Origin: Brenneria goodwinii
GTDB lineage: Bacteria > Pseudomonadota > Gammaproteobacteria > Enterobacterales > Enterobacteriaceae
Direction of reading: 5' to 3'
Assembly (NCBI RefSeq): GCF_002291445.1
Contig: NZ_CP014137.1
Coordinates: 3,658,001 to 3,722,000 of the forward strand
Length of the DNA: 64,000 nucleotides
The notes under the pieces were generated by a model. The model searched no databases. It was not told where the DNA came from and worked only from the letters and a program-made list of their open reading frames with translations. Both the position numbers and the translations under genes were made by a program. Of this stretch, positions 17,971-26,778 are shown piece after piece (within the stretch, counting starts at the first letter, position 1; each line of letters begins with the position of its first letter).

Positions 17971-18279
17971 ATGCTGAGCCCTAATGAATGCCGCAACCTG
18001 CAAGACGTAAGGGAAGGTATTGATACGATAGACAAACAGATCTTCTCGCTTTTTCTCCAACGTCTGGAGTATGTTTATGCCGCCAGCCAATTCAAACCCG
18101 ACGAAGCCAGTATCGCGGCGCCGGACCGCGTGACGGCGATGCTTGATGAGCGCAGGCGCTGGGCGAGAAAACAGCAGGCTAATGAAGACTTCATTACCTC
18201 ACTGTATGAACATATTATTTATACCTATATTAAGGAGCAAACTGAATTTTGGCGCAAGAAAAACAATAAAACGGCATAG
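17971..18279 (+). CDS. PchB-like isochorismate pyruvate lyase (salicylate forming)
   Basis: A 102-residue AroQ-fold chorismate-mutase-type protein. It aligns along its length with Pseudomonas PchB, from LQDVREGIDTID to IKEQTEFWR. The residues known to line the PchB active site all fall at the same numbers: Arg14, Arg31, Lys42 (in the mobile SQFKPDEASI loop) and Gln90. PchB splits isochorismate into salicylate and pyruvate and has weak chorismate mutase activity. The ribosome site AAAGGAGC precedes the ATG. The next gene is an isochorismate synthase, so the pair can supply salicylate. No salicylate-activating ligase or NRPS is nearby. Confidence 0.85.
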   Translation: MLSPNECRNLQDVREGIDTIDKQIFSLFLQRLEYVYAASQFKPDEASIAAPDRVTAMLDERRRWARKQQANEDFITSLYEHIIYTYIKEQTEFWRKKNNKTA

Positions 18280-18414
18280 ATAATATTTAATTATACACAA
18301 AAAAACATTAGCTATTTTATGTAGTAAGCATTCCCGGGGATTAAATGGTTCGGGTATAGACGACACCGAAATAACAAACTTTATTTCAGTTGTTTACCAA
18401 GAAAGGAATGCCAT

Positions 18415-19542
18415 ATGGAAAGATCCTTTAAACATGATAGCTTTTTATTCTCCTCGGTGTTTCACAGCCTTTATACCGAAGGTATATTTAAAACCATTAC
18501 CCAATCCGCGACCAGCCCGGCCGAGCTCTGTCGTATATTAACTCACGAGTTCGAACAGGCGCGCCTTGCCGGTATCACGCAACCGATTGTGGTAGGGGCA
18601 ATCCCTTTTGATACGCGCCACCCTTCTTCATTATATATTCCGCGCGCCAGCCATTTTTTATCACGAGAGGCATTCCGGCAAAAACTGCGCAAGATACAAA
18701 GGACTCCGCTGTTGATCACCGAACGTCAGCCCTTACCGGATAAGGATCATTTTCTCGCTATGGTGGAAAAGGCGGTAAAGGAGATTCGTCAGGGAACGTT
18801 GCAAAAAATCGTCTTGTCACGTACGCAGTCAATACGGACCGAACATCCGATCGAAACCATCGCGCTGCTGTCCACGCTGGCCGAGCAAAACCCAGACGGC
18901 TATCATTTCCGTTTGCCGCTGGCGGAAAATCGTTATCTGTTCGGCGCCAGTCCTGAACTGTTGCTGCGGCAGGAAAAACGCACAATCGCCACCACCCCGC
19001 TGGCGGGCACGATCAAACGCGATGCGGATGCACAGCAAGATAGGGATAATCGCGATCGGTTGCTCGCCTCTGACAAGGATCGGCACGAACATCGTCTGGT
19101 TATCGAAGATATTCGCCAGAGACTGTCGGGCTACTGCGCCAAACTCGATATTCCGCAAACGCCCACGTTGCTGCCGACGCCCCAGGTTTGGCATCTGGCT
19201 AGTCCGATTACCGGCCAGCTAAAAGCGGACAACGCCCATCCTCTGTTTCTTGCCTGTCTGTTGCACCCCACGCCGGCGCTATGCGGCGTACCAATGGAAA
19301 AGGCCCGCGGCCTGATTAGTGAATTGGAGCCATTTGAACGAGGCGTATTTGGCGGCATCGTCGGCTGGAGCGACGCGGAAGGAAACGGGGAATGGGTTGT
19401 CGCCATTCGCTGCGGCGTCAGCCAGCATAACGCCGTGCGATTGTACGCCGGGGCCGGGATCGTCGCTGATTCTGAACCCGCGGCCGAATGGCGGGAAACG
19501 GAAGCCAAAATGCGCACGATGCTGGCTGCGCTGGGCCAGTAA
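18415..19542 (+). CDS. Isochorismate synthase
   Basis: A 375-residue chorismate-binding enzyme of the EntC/DhbC/PchA family, converting chorismate to isochorismate. Family blocks are LQKIVLSRTQSI with the catalytic Lys, FGASPELLLRQ, TTPLAGTIKRD, the KDRHEHRLVIEDI block with the acidic catalytic residue, PTPALCGVPMEKA, and the metal-site YAGAGIVADSEPAAEW. It is shorter than PchA (about 476 aa) and close to EntC length. It lies 135 bp after the PchB-like gene in the same direction. Biosynthetic context points to salicylate rather than 2,3-dihydroxybenzoate, since no entA or entB is present. Confidence 0.88.
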   Translation: MERSFKHDSFLFSSVFHSLYTEGIFKTITQSATSPAELCRILTHEFEQARLAGITQPIVVGAIPFDTRHPSSLYIPRASHFLSREAFRQKLRKIQRTPLLITERQPLPDKDHFLAMVEKAVKEIRQGTLQKIVLSRTQSIRTEHPIETIALLSTLAEQNPDGYHFRLPLAENRYLFGASPELLLRQEKRTIATTPLAGTIKRDADAQQDRDNRDRLLASDKDRHEHRLVIEDIRQRLSGYCAKLDIPQTPTLLPTPQVWHLASPITGQLKADNAHPLFLACLLHPTPALCGVPMEKARGLISELEPFERGVFGGIVGWSDAEGNGEWVVAIRCGVSQHNAVRLYAGAGIVADSEPAAEWRETEAKMRTMLAALGQ

Positions 19543-19608
19543 TCTAATCACACCTGACGCCTGAAAGCGTAAAGCTCTCTAACACGGCACAACGTCGGCC
19601 CGACCGTG

Positions 19609-19640
19609 CCCCCCGTTATTCGCCTGGCGAAAACGGGGGG
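19609..19640. terminator. Strong GC-rich hairpin between convergent genes
   Basis: CCCCCCGTT pairs with AACGGGGGG, with an internal TTCGCC/GGCGAA stem. It lies between the isochorismate synthase stop and the curA stop and can act on both transcripts. There is no long T-run. Confidence 0.55.
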
Positions 19641-19649
19641 ATTAAAGCT

Positions 19650-20687
19650 TTATGCATCCGGCCCGACGCGCACCACCAGTTTGCCGAAATTGTGCCCCTG
19701 CAGCAGCCCGATAAACGCCTCTACGGCGTTTTCCAACCCTTCGACCACATCTTCCCGGTATTTTATTTTGCCTTCGGCCAGCCATGGGTTGATGGCTTTA
19801 CTGAACTCATCGAAGCGGTGCCCGTAGTCATCGAAAATAATGAAGCCCTGCATGCGGATACGCTTTTTCAGGATAGTTCCCATCAGCAGCGGCAGACGAT
19901 CCGGCCCATCCGGCAGCGCGGTGGCATTGTAGTTGGCTATCAGTCCGCAGAGCGGAATTCGGGCCGACGTATTGAGCAACGGCAGCACCGCATCGAACAC
20001 CTTACCCCCTACGTTTTCGTAGTAGATATCGATCCCATCGGGGCAGGCGGCCTTAAGCCGGTCGGCAAAATCCGCCGCGCGGTGATCGAGACAGACATCG
20101 AAACCCAGCTCGTCAACCGCATAGCGGCATTTCTCCGCCCCTCCGGCGACCCCCACCACACGGCAGCCTTTCAGTTTGGCGATCTGACCGACCGTCGCGC
20201 CGACCGGCCCTGTCGCCGCCGCGACGACCAGCGTTTCCCCGGCCTTGGGTTGGCCGATATCCATCAGCCCCATATAGGCGGTAAAACCCGGCATGCCTAG
20301 CACGCCAAGCGCATAAGAGGGTTTCGCGGGCGATGTCCCCAGATGGGTTAACCCGCTGCCATCGGAAACCGCGTAATCCTGCCATCCGCTGTAGGACAGC
20401 ACCCAGTCCCCTACGTGATAATCCGCATGTTTCGAGGCGACGACCCTGCAGACGGTTGACCCGACCATCACCGCATCGATCTCGACCGGTTTGGCGTAGG
20501 ATGGCGTATCGCTCATACGACCACGCATGTAGGGATCGAGCGAAAGGAAGACCGTGCGCAACAGCACCTCGCCCTCTTTTACCTCGGGGATAGGCTGTTG
20601 CTCCAGGCGGAAATCATCATGCGTGGGAGCACCATGCGGACGTTGCGCCAACACAATACGGCGATTGTTCTGATCTGTTTGCGACAT
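19650..20687 (-). CDS. curA: NADPH-dependent curcumin/alkenal reductase family
   Basis: A 345-residue zinc-free medium-chain reductase (leukotriene B4 dehydrogenase type). Key parts are LSLDPYMRGRMSD, GMPGFTAYMGLMDIGQPK, the NADP fold AAATGPVGATVGQIAK followed by GVAGGAEKCRY, and YYENVGGKVFDAVLPLLN. It aligns throughout with E. coli CurA (YncB), which reduces curcumin and related enones. A clear AGGAGA ribosome site precedes the ATG. Confidence 0.9.
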   Translation of the reverse strand: MSQTDQNNRRIVLAQRPHGAPTHDDFRLEQQPIPEVKEGEVLLRTVFLSLDPYMRGRMSDTPSYAKPVEIDAVMVGSTVCRVVASKHADYHVGDWVLSYSGWQDYAVSDGSGLTHLGTSPAKPSYALGVLGMPGFTAYMGLMDIGQPKAGETLVVAAATGPVGATVGQIAKLKGCRVVGVAGGAEKCRYAVDELGFDVCLDHRAADFADRLKAACPDGIDIYYENVGGKVFDAVLPLLNTSARIPLCGLIANYNATALPDGPDRLPLLMGTILKKRIRMQGFIIFDDYGHRFDEFSKAINPWLAEGKIKYREDVVEGLENAVEAFIGLLQGHNFGKLVVRVGPDA

Positions 20688-20890
20688 GATTCTTCTCCTT
20701 GATGAACGAAGTGGATAAACGGGCGGCGTCCCGGCATCAGGGCAACCTTTCGCACGCCTCGACAGCGGTATCCCGCGCTAACACTTTCCATCATAGCTCA
20801 CCGCCTTTCGCTCCCCATGACAATGCGAATGTTTTTTAACACGGATGTTTTTGCCGATTCGTACAGCAAAACGGCGGGAACTCGCGGAGA

Positions 20891-20992
20891 TCAGGCAAAT
20901 TTAATCAGCGTCATTCCCGCCAGCAGCAACAAAATGCCAAACCAGACTGCATCGGCTGCCAGCGCTGCGCAGCCGATATTGGGGAATATCAC
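20891..20992 (-). pseudogene. Possible remnant of a membrane transporter C-terminus
   Basis: One minus-strand frame encodes a short hydrophobic stretch, AADAVWFGILLLLAGMTL then IKFA and stop, that looks like the last transmembrane helix of a transporter. An in-frame stop lies just upstream of its GTG. The rest of the 557-bp gap 20688-21244 shows no gene. The parent family cannot be named. Confidence 0.3.
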
Positions 20993-21029
20993 GCGTTAAA
21001 CGCCCTCATTTATCTGTCTCGACGTCCTT

Positions 21030-21045
21030 TTTTGGTGCACCAAAA
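21030..21045. promoter_or_regulatory. 16-bp perfect palindrome upstream of the sigma-54 promoter
   Basis: TTTTGGTGCACCAAAA lies about 150 bp upstream of the -24 element at 21186. The position suits an enhancer site for a sigma-54 activator. It contains GGTGC and GCACC half-sites, but overlapping rather than spaced as in the NtrC consensus, so the binding protein is uncertain. Confidence 0.4.
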
Positions 21046-21184
21046 CCTCAAATTGCCATATATGTGTGCAATCCGCCGTCACTCGGCGCTATTCGGCGCG
21101 TCTCGCCGCTAAAACGATTTTTTATTCCTAATAATCCGTTATTACAACCACTTAGCGTCATCCCGTCATTTTAGAAAGATCATC

Positions 21185-21200
21185 TGGCATGGCCTTTGCT
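21185..21200 (+). promoter_or_regulatory. Sigma-54 (-24/-12) promoter candidate
   Basis: TGGCAT, five bases, TTGCT: GG and GC elements are separated by exactly 10 bases, as required for RpoN promoters. It lies 45 bp before the permease start codon and would start transcription near 21210. Confidence 0.7.
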
Positions 21201-21244
21201 CAGACTATTTAAGTACGGTCTTAACCATGACATAAGGATGATAT

Positions 21245-22570
21245 ATGGTGATGAGAACAGTCAGTAGCTCAAAACTCTCCCTCTGGCAGGTCGTTATCAT
21301 CGGAATTGCGTATATGACCCCCATGACGGTGTTCGATACATTCGGCATCGTTTCCGGCATTACCGAAGGCAGAGTCCCACTGGCGTACCTGATTGCACTG
21401 ATTGCCATACTGCTCACCGCGCTCAGCTACGGAAGAATGGTGCGGGCATTTCCCGAAGCCGGTTCCGCTTACACCTACACCCGCAAAACCTGCGGCAATA
21501 GCGCCGGTTTTATGGTCGGCTGGTCTTCGCTGCTGGACTACATGCTCCTGCCGATGATTAATTCATTGCTGGCCGGCATCTACCTCAGATCGCTATTTCC
21601 CGCGTGTCCCCCCTGGATATGGATCGTCGGTTTTACCGCGCTGGTTACTTTTATCAACTGCCGTAATATCAAATTGCTGGCGAACCTGAATTTCCTATTC
21701 GTCGGCGCGCCCGTAGTTCTGATGGGCGTGTTCATCTTTCTGGTTATCCAGGGCGTCAGCCATCAATCAGGCAGCGACGCCGTCTGGACGCTGAAACCAC
21801 TGATGAATGGCGATAGCAGCGTTATTCCCCTTATCAGCGGCGCCGCCGTTCTGTGCTTCTCTTTCCTCGGTTTTGACGCCGTCACCACCTTATCCAATGA
21901 CAGCCACGAACCGCGCAAAACGATCCCGCGCGCCGTTTTCCTGACCGCCTTGCTGGGGGGAGTGATATTTTTTACCGCCGCCTGGTTTATCCAGCTCTAT
22001 TTTCCGACCAACGCACAGTTTAAAAACCCATCCGAGGCGATGCCGGAAATTGTGCTTTACGTCGGCGGCGCTTTTTTCCAGTCTATTTTTCTGGTCGCCA
22101 TTTTGATTAACACGCTGGCTTCCGCACTGGCGTCACACGCCAGCGCCGCACGTCTGCTGCACATCATGGGCCGCGACGGCATTTTCCCCGGCTCCTTTTT
22201 CAGCTATCTGCACCCGCGCTTCGGCAGTCCGGTATATTGCGTACTGTTTGTTGGCGGCCTATCGATGAGCGCCGTCTTTTTCGGCCTGGACACGGCAGTA
22301 TCGCTGATAAGTTTCGGCGCGTTGGTGGCGTTTACCGCGGTGAATTTCTCCGTGATCGCCCTGTATGCCATCAGAGAGAAAAAATTGACCACCGGGAAAG
22401 ATAAATTATTCAACCTGGTTCTGCCGTTGATGGGGATGGGAACGATCGGTTTCATGTGGATCAATCTGGACAAAGACTCCATGATCCTTGGCCTGATCTG
22501 GGCCATTCTCGGCATAGGTTGGCTAACCTGGTCCCGGCTCACCAAAAGGGAAGTGGTCTTTTCATCATGA
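21245..22570 (+). CDS. APC-family permease, putrescine-importer-like (PuuP/PlaP)
   Basis: A 441-residue APC amino acid/polyamine permease with about 12 transmembrane helices. The start region MTPMTVFDTFGIVSGITEGR, the AFPEAGSAYTYTRK segment, GWSSLLDYMLLPMIN and LCFSFLGFDAVTTLSND align closely with E. coli PlaP (YeeF) and PuuP, proton-driven putrescine importers. The ribosome site is ATAAGGATGATAT. The sigma-54 promoter upstream suggests expression under nitrogen limitation, which fits polyamine use as a nitrogen source. The exact substrate is not proven. Confidence 0.85.
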   Translation: MVMRTVSSSKLSLWQVVIIGIAYMTPMTVFDTFGIVSGITEGRVPLAYLIALIAILLTALSYGRMVRAFPEAGSAYTYTRKTCGNSAGFMVGWSSLLDYMLLPMINSLLAGIYLRSLFPACPPWIWIVGFTALVTFINCRNIKLLANLNFLFVGAPVVLMGVFIFLVIQGVSHQSGSDAVWTLKPLMNGDSSVIPLISGAAVLCFSFLGFDAVTTLSNDSHEPRKTIPRAVFLTALLGGVIFFTAAWFIQLYFPTNAQFKNPSEAMPEIVLYVGGAFFQSIFLVAILINTLASALASHASAARLLHIMGRDGIFPGSFFSYLHPRFGSPVYCVLFVGGLSMSAVFFGLDTAVSLISFGALVAFTAVNFSVIALYAIREKKLTTGKDKLFNLVLPLMGMGTIGFMWINLDKDSMILGLIWAILGIGWLTWSRLTKREVVFSS

Positions 22571-23082
22571 CGGGGCCGTACTGCGGAGCCGCTAACGAAT
22601 TAGCCGGTTTTAATCAGAAAGGCTAAATATGCGAACCGCAGCACGGTTATGTCTTCTTTTGATCAAATAATATATTGCGTACGGAAAACGTCCCGCCCGC
22701 TTGCTGGTGTATTAGTTTTTTCTATTAACGGCGAGAAATCGACAACAAATAGTGCATAGATCTATTCAATTTACATAGCAGGGTTATTATCTTAAACAGT
22801 TATAACGTTAATAAAACCCGCTATTTTACCCCTTTAATGAAAAAATAATTTACAAAAATATACATTCAGAAATAATATATTTTCGTGATTTTTATTTATA
22901 GCTTAATTATCACCCGATTACCCCCACAGACCTTGTTAATATAAAATCGATCATAATTACCGATAGGTGTAATATCCCGGCTGAATAAGCTGTTATCCCG
23001 CCAGATTTCGAGAGGCGTTATTTTCAAAATGCTGGTTAATGCAAAATCGGCACCCTCAGGAAAACTGGCTCAGGCAAGTATT
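22571..23082. other. AT-rich intergenic region without visible gene
   Basis: About 510 bp of low-GC sequence follow the permease. I see no reading frame with a start signal and family features, no RNA gene I recognise, and no clear terminator. It ends at the ERIC element. Confidence 0.6.
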
Positions 23083-23284
23083 TATACTCTAAATAATTCG
23101 AGTTGCAGGAAGGCGGCGACGCAGCGAATCCCCAGGAACTTACACCAGTAAGTGACTGGGGTGAGTGACAAATCGGTCGGGAACCGATTTGAACGCCGCT
23201 TGCAGCGGCCCCGCAGGGGCGAGGCCCAGGGATGGGCCGAGTAACAAAGCCAACGCACATGCAACTTGAAGTATGACGAGTATA
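23083..23284. repeat. ERIC element with a 75-bp insert
   Basis: Both ERIC halves are close to consensus: GAATCCCCAGGAACTTACA, AGTAAGTGACTGGGGTGAG, and GCCAACGCACATGCAACTTG. Termini are TATACTC and GAGTATA. Total length is 202 bp, which is 127 bp plus 75 bp. The additional sequence at 23169-23243 is a copy of the structured module also seen at 10204-10276 and 58991-59065. Confidence 0.88.
23169..23243 (+). repeat. 75-bp structured module inside ERIC
   Basis: Hairpins are AAATCGG with CCGATTT, GCCGC with GCGGC, GCCCC with GGGGC, and GGCCC with GGGCC around an AGGGAT loop, ending GAGTA. Stem bases differ from the radA copies in pairs that keep pairing. Confidence 0.75.
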
Positions 23285-23385
23285 CGTATTCGGGGTAAAC
23301 CGGCATTACCCTGTACACAAGGGCCGGCGCTTATTCATTTCAGATATTGTTCTATTAGCTCATCAGTGTGATGTTTAGATCTGAC

Positions 23386-23430
23386 TTAATTCCGAACAGG
23401 ATTTGTACGGAATTAACCTGTTACCAGGTT
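23386..23430 (+). promoter_or_regulatory. Two adjacent dyads upstream of the YagU-family gene
   Basis: TTAATTCCG pairs with CGGAATTAA (9-bp arms, 13-base spacer). The next bases, AACCTG and CAGGTT, form a second dyad ending 17 bp before the start codon. This suggests an operator or a leader hairpin; no regulator is recognised. Confidence 0.4.
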
Positions 23431-23447
23431 ATTTAGGAGAGAATAAA

Positions 23448-23990
23448 ATGCAGTTACGCACCACTAAAGAAAAAATCCTGATGGCGATACTTATCGGGAT
23501 AATTGCGGGCCTGGTTTGCGCCCTGGCTAAATTCGGCTGGGAGATACCGTTTCCACCAAGAACGCCCGCGCGTGATTTGACTAATCCGCCGCAGGAATTA
23601 TTACAGCAGCTTGGTATGTCTTTTGAAATGTCTCACATTACCTACCTGTTTAACGGTAATGCAAGACCAATCATGAGCTTTATCATGCACTTTGGTTTCT
23701 CTATCAGCTTTTCCGTGCTTTATTGCATCATCGCCGAATTTAATCCGAAAATTAAACTCTGGCAGGGCGCTTTTTACGGTCTGGTTCTGCACATTGTCTT
23801 CCACATTTTCCTGCTGCCGCTGTTTGGCACCGTGCCGGCACCGTGGGATCAACCGTTTGCCGAACACTTCTCCGAACTCTTCGGCCACATGTTCTGCTTC
23901 TGGCTGGTGGAAATCGTCCGCCGCGATCTGCGTAACCGCATCACTCATGCGCCGGATCCTGAAGTTACCGCAGCTGAAGCCACCCGTTAA
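23448..23990 (+). CDS. YagU-family (DUF1440) inner-membrane protein
   Basis: A 180-residue membrane protein starts at the ATG behind TTTAGGAGAG. The pattern of YagU is present: an N-terminal helix (ILMAILIGIIAGLVCALAK), EIPFPPRTP, further helices, PKIKLWQGAFYGLVLHIVFH, and the C-terminal RRDLRNRITHAPDPE. E. coli YagU contributes to acid resistance by an unknown route. It is followed by a clean intrinsic terminator, so it is probably monocistronic. Confidence 0.88.
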   Translation: MQLRTTKEKILMAILIGIIAGLVCALAKFGWEIPFPPRTPARDLTNPPQELLQQLGMSFEMSHITYLFNGNARPIMSFIMHFGFSISFSVLYCIIAEFNPKIKLWQGAFYGLVLHIVFHIFLLPLFGTVPAPWDQPFAEHFSELFGHMFCFWLVEIVRRDLRNRITHAPDPEVTAAEATR

Positions 23991-24012
23991 TTTGCCCGCA
24001 CCGCATCATCAG

Positions 24013-24036
24013 GCCACCTCCACAGGTGGCTTTTTT
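24013..24036 (+). terminator. Intrinsic terminator after the YagU-family gene
   Basis: GCCACCT pairs with AGGTGGC around a 4-base loop and is followed directly by TTTTTT. Confidence 0.9.
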
Positions 24037-24099
24037 CCCCGCACGGCATCCATTTCCATTTCTTCCTTATAACCACCGGTAACGCTTCCCGTCGTTATA

Positions 24100-24136
24100 T
24101 ACTTTTTTGGCATTAAAAAGTATTTTTTGTACTTTT
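24100..24136 (+). promoter_or_regulatory. Repeated TACTTTTT half-sites upstream of ABC operon
   Basis: TACTTTTT (24100), AAAAAGTA (24115) and TACTTTT (24130) form two overlapping inverted repeats about 75-110 bp before the binding-protein gene. This looks like a multi-site operator, though simple AT-rich composition could also produce it. Confidence 0.35.
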
Positions 24137-24209
24137 ACACCCTTACGCCAACTCTCCTACAGTTACAGCAATATTAAGTTGGGCTAATGTAAATTCAAGG
24201 AATTAGGGA

Positions 24210-25838
24210 ATGGAAAAAAAATCATCGGCCATGTGGTTTCCGTCGGCCAAACTCCTCTCCGTCGGCGCTTTATCACTGCTTTTCACCCTAACCCCCAGCG
24301 CATGGAGCGCAGAGAATAACGAACAACCGGTTCAGGGCGGCATACTCAATGTCGGGCTGGGCAGCGATACGCCAATCATCGATCCGCACATCACCGCCTA
24401 TGGCGTAACGGCGCTGATCGCCCGCAACGTGGTGGATTCGCTGGTCGGCCAGGCGGAGGACAACAGCTTTACCCCCTGGCTGGCCGAGCGCTGGGAAATC
24501 AACGACGACAATACGTCCTACACCTTCTATCTGCGCAAAGACGTCACCTTCAGCGACGGCACCAAGCTGGATGCCGAAGCGGTAAAATACAACTTAGAGC
24601 GCATTCTCGATCCGAAAACCACCTCCAGCTACGCTAAATCGCTGTTAGGGCCGATCGACAACATCACCACGTCCGACGCCAACACGATCGTGATTCATTA
24701 CTCTGCGCCGTTCGCGCCGCTGTTGCAGGGGCTGAGTCTGCCGTATCTGGGCATCCAGTCGCCGACTTATCTGAAGAAAACGCCGAATACCAGCAATACC
24801 GTCGTCGGCTCCGGCCCCTTTATTCTCGACTCCTTCGTCAAAGGCAGCGGCAGCAAGCTGAGTAAACGCGCGGATTACCACTGGGGGCCGGGTTACGCGA
24901 AACATACCGGTCCGGCGTATCTGGACGGCCTCACTTTTAAATATCTGCCGGAAGCCTCCGTCAGATTGGGCGCGTTGACCAGCGGCCAGATTCAGGCCAT
25001 TGACGCCGTTCCGCCCGCGAATTTTCCCTCGGTGAAAAAGAATCCGCGTCTGGACGTGGTCACCTATGAAAACCCGGGCGTCAACCGCGTGCTCTACCTG
25101 AATACGACGAAAGGGCCGTTCCAGGATGTCAACGTTCGCAAGGCATTCCAGAGCGCGGCGGATACCGCGACGGCGGTGAAAGTGGCCTATTTCGGCACGC
25201 TGAAAGCGGCGGATAACGTTGTCGGTCCGGCAACGCTCTATTACGACCCGACGGTAAAATCGCGCTGGGGATTCGATCTGCAAAAGGCCAACCAATTGCT
25301 GGATAACGCGGGCTGGAACAGCAAAGACAGCGAGGGCTATCGTCAGAAAGACGGCAAACGCCTGACGGTCACTTTCGTCTACGCCACGACCAACGTCGAA
25401 GCCGCCGACGTCACGCTGTTCCAGGCGATTCAGTATCAGGTCAAACAGGCCGGATTCGATCTGAAGCTCGCTCCGCTGGATGTGGGCGAGTTCTCCACCC
25501 GAACCAATGCCAATGACTATGATATCGCCTCCAATTTCTTCGTCCGCGCCGAGCCAGATATTCTGCGCACGGTGTTTGATTCCGCCTACGCGCCGCCCAA
25601 CGGCAACAACTTCGCGCGGATCGGCTCGCTGGACGAGAAACTGAGAAGAGCGGTGGGCGCCGGCGACGCCGAACGTAAACAGCTCTATACCGACATTCAG
25701 CGTGAAATCATCGATCAGGCCTATGTTCTCCCGGTCTATATTCCGGCTTACCAACTCGGTCTGTCGAAACAGGTACAAGGAGTAAGCTGGGCGACCAATG
25801 CAAAACCGAATTTCTACGATGTCTGGATTAAACGCTAA
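24210..25838 (+). CDS. ABC importer periplasmic binding protein, SBP_bac_5 (peptide/nickel) family
   Basis: A 542-residue protein with a signal peptide (cleavage near residue 34, after AWSA) and the family-5 binding fold. Motifs include GGILNVGLGSDTPIIDPHI, FTPWLAERWEIN, and YTFYLRKDVTFSDGTKLDAEAVKYNLERI. This class binds peptides, glutathione, nickel chelates and other oligomeric solutes. Nothing in the sequence fixes the ligand. It opens a four-gene operon with two permeases and one fused ATPase, the GsiBCDA-like component set. Confidence 0.85.
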   Translation: MEKKSSAMWFPSAKLLSVGALSLLFTLTPSAWSAENNEQPVQGGILNVGLGSDTPIIDPHITAYGVTALIARNVVDSLVGQAEDNSFTPWLAERWEINDDNTSYTFYLRKDVTFSDGTKLDAEAVKYNLERILDPKTTSSYAKSLLGPIDNITTSDANTIVIHYSAPFAPLLQGLSLPYLGIQSPTYLKKTPNTSNTVVGSGPFILDSFVKGSGSKLSKRADYHWGPGYAKHTGPAYLDGLTFKYLPEASVRLGALTSGQIQAIDAVPPANFPSVKKNPRLDVVTYENPGVNRVLYLNTTKGPFQDVNVRKAFQSAADTATAVKVAYFGTLKAADNVVGPATLYYDPTVKSRWGFDLQKANQLLDNAGWNSKDSEGYRQKDGKRLTVTFVYATTNVEAADVTLFQAIQYQVKQAGFDLKLAPLDVGEFSTRTNANDYDIASNFFVRAEPDILRTVFDSAYAPPNGNNFARIGSLDEKLRRAVGAGDAERKQLYTDIQREIIDQAYVLPVYIPAYQLGLSKQVQGVSWATNAKPNFYDVWIKR

Positions 25839-26778
25839 TCTGGCGGGATACGCTAAACGTCTGCTCACCATTCTGGCCGTGCTCTGGGGCGCGGCCACAT
25901 TGACGTTTATTGCCGTCAAACTCATTCCCGGCGATCCCATCGCCATTCTCAGCGGCGGCGACAATGTGGTGGATGACGCATACCGCGCCGAACTGACCCG
26001 CCAATTCGGTCTCGATCGGCCGCTGTGGATACAGTATCTGCGTTATTGCGCCCAGGCGTTGCAGGGCGATTTCGGCATTAGCTACCAGTATCGGCAGCCG
26101 GTGCTGCCGGTCATCGCCGACGCCATGCGCGAAACGCTGCCGCTGGCGCTCGGCGGAATAACGCTGGCGCTGATATTGGCCGTTGTCAGCGCGCTGGTCA
26201 CCGCGGGGCGCTATCACGGACTGCGGCGCGCGGTTTCCTGGCTGGAGCTGACGCTGCTCAGCACGCCGGTGTACTGGATTGGCATCGTGCTGCTGAGTAT
26301 CTTCAGCTTTCATTTGCAATGGTTTCCGGTAACCGGCAATGACGGGTTGATATCGCTGGCGCTGCCGGTGATCACGCTTAGCCTGCCGCTGGCGGCCATC
26401 CTGAGTCAGGTGCTGCGGGACGGGCTGGAAGAGGCGTTGTCCCAGCCGTTCGCCCTTACCGTACGGACCCGTGGCGTGAGCGAAACCTGGCTGCGCATTC
26501 GCCACGCGCTGCGCCATGCGGCGCTGGCGGCGTCAACGCTGACTGGTACGCTATTGGCCGGAGTGCTTGCCGGTTCGGTATTAACCGAAACGGTTTTCGG
26601 ACGCGCCGGTATCGGGCAGATTACGCTGCAGGCGATTGAAACGCGCGATATGCCGCTGGTGCTGGGCATCGTGATGCTGTCCGCCTTGCTGTTTGTGGTG
26701 ATCAACCTGTTGGTGGACGCCCTGTATCTGATTATCGATCCCCGTTTGCGCAAAAAGGCGAACGCCCATGAGCAGTGA
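25819..26778 (+). CDS. ABC importer permease, DppB-type
   Basis: A DppB/OppB-family permease of about 319 residues with six helices. The N-terminal LLTILAVLWGAATLTFIAVKLIPGDP stretch and the cytoplasmic EAA loop (DGLEEALSQPFALTVRTRGVSE) are typical. The ATG at 25819 overlaps the binding-protein stop by 20 bp; an ATG seven codons upstream is also open. Confidence 0.88.
   Translation: MSGLNANLAGYAKRLLTILAVLWGAATLTFIAVKLIPGDPIAILSGGDNVVDDAYRAELTRQFGLDRPLWIQYLRYCAQALQGDFGISYQYRQPVLPVIADAMRETLPLALGGITLALILAVVSALVTAGRYHGLRRAVSWLELTLLSTPVYWIGIVLLSIFSFHLQWFPVTGNDGLISLALPVITLSLPLAAILSQVLRDGLEEALSQPFALTVRTRGVSETWLRIRHALRHAALAASTLTGTLLAGVLAGSVLTETVFGRAGIGQITLQAIETRDMPLVLGIVMLSALLFVVINLLVDALYLIIDPRLRKKANAHEQ

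Noticed and set aside
21030..21045. NtrC site
   Set aside because: The half-sites overlap (GGTGCACC), whereas the NtrC consensus has a spacer between GCACC and GGTGC. Kept only as an unassigned palindrome.
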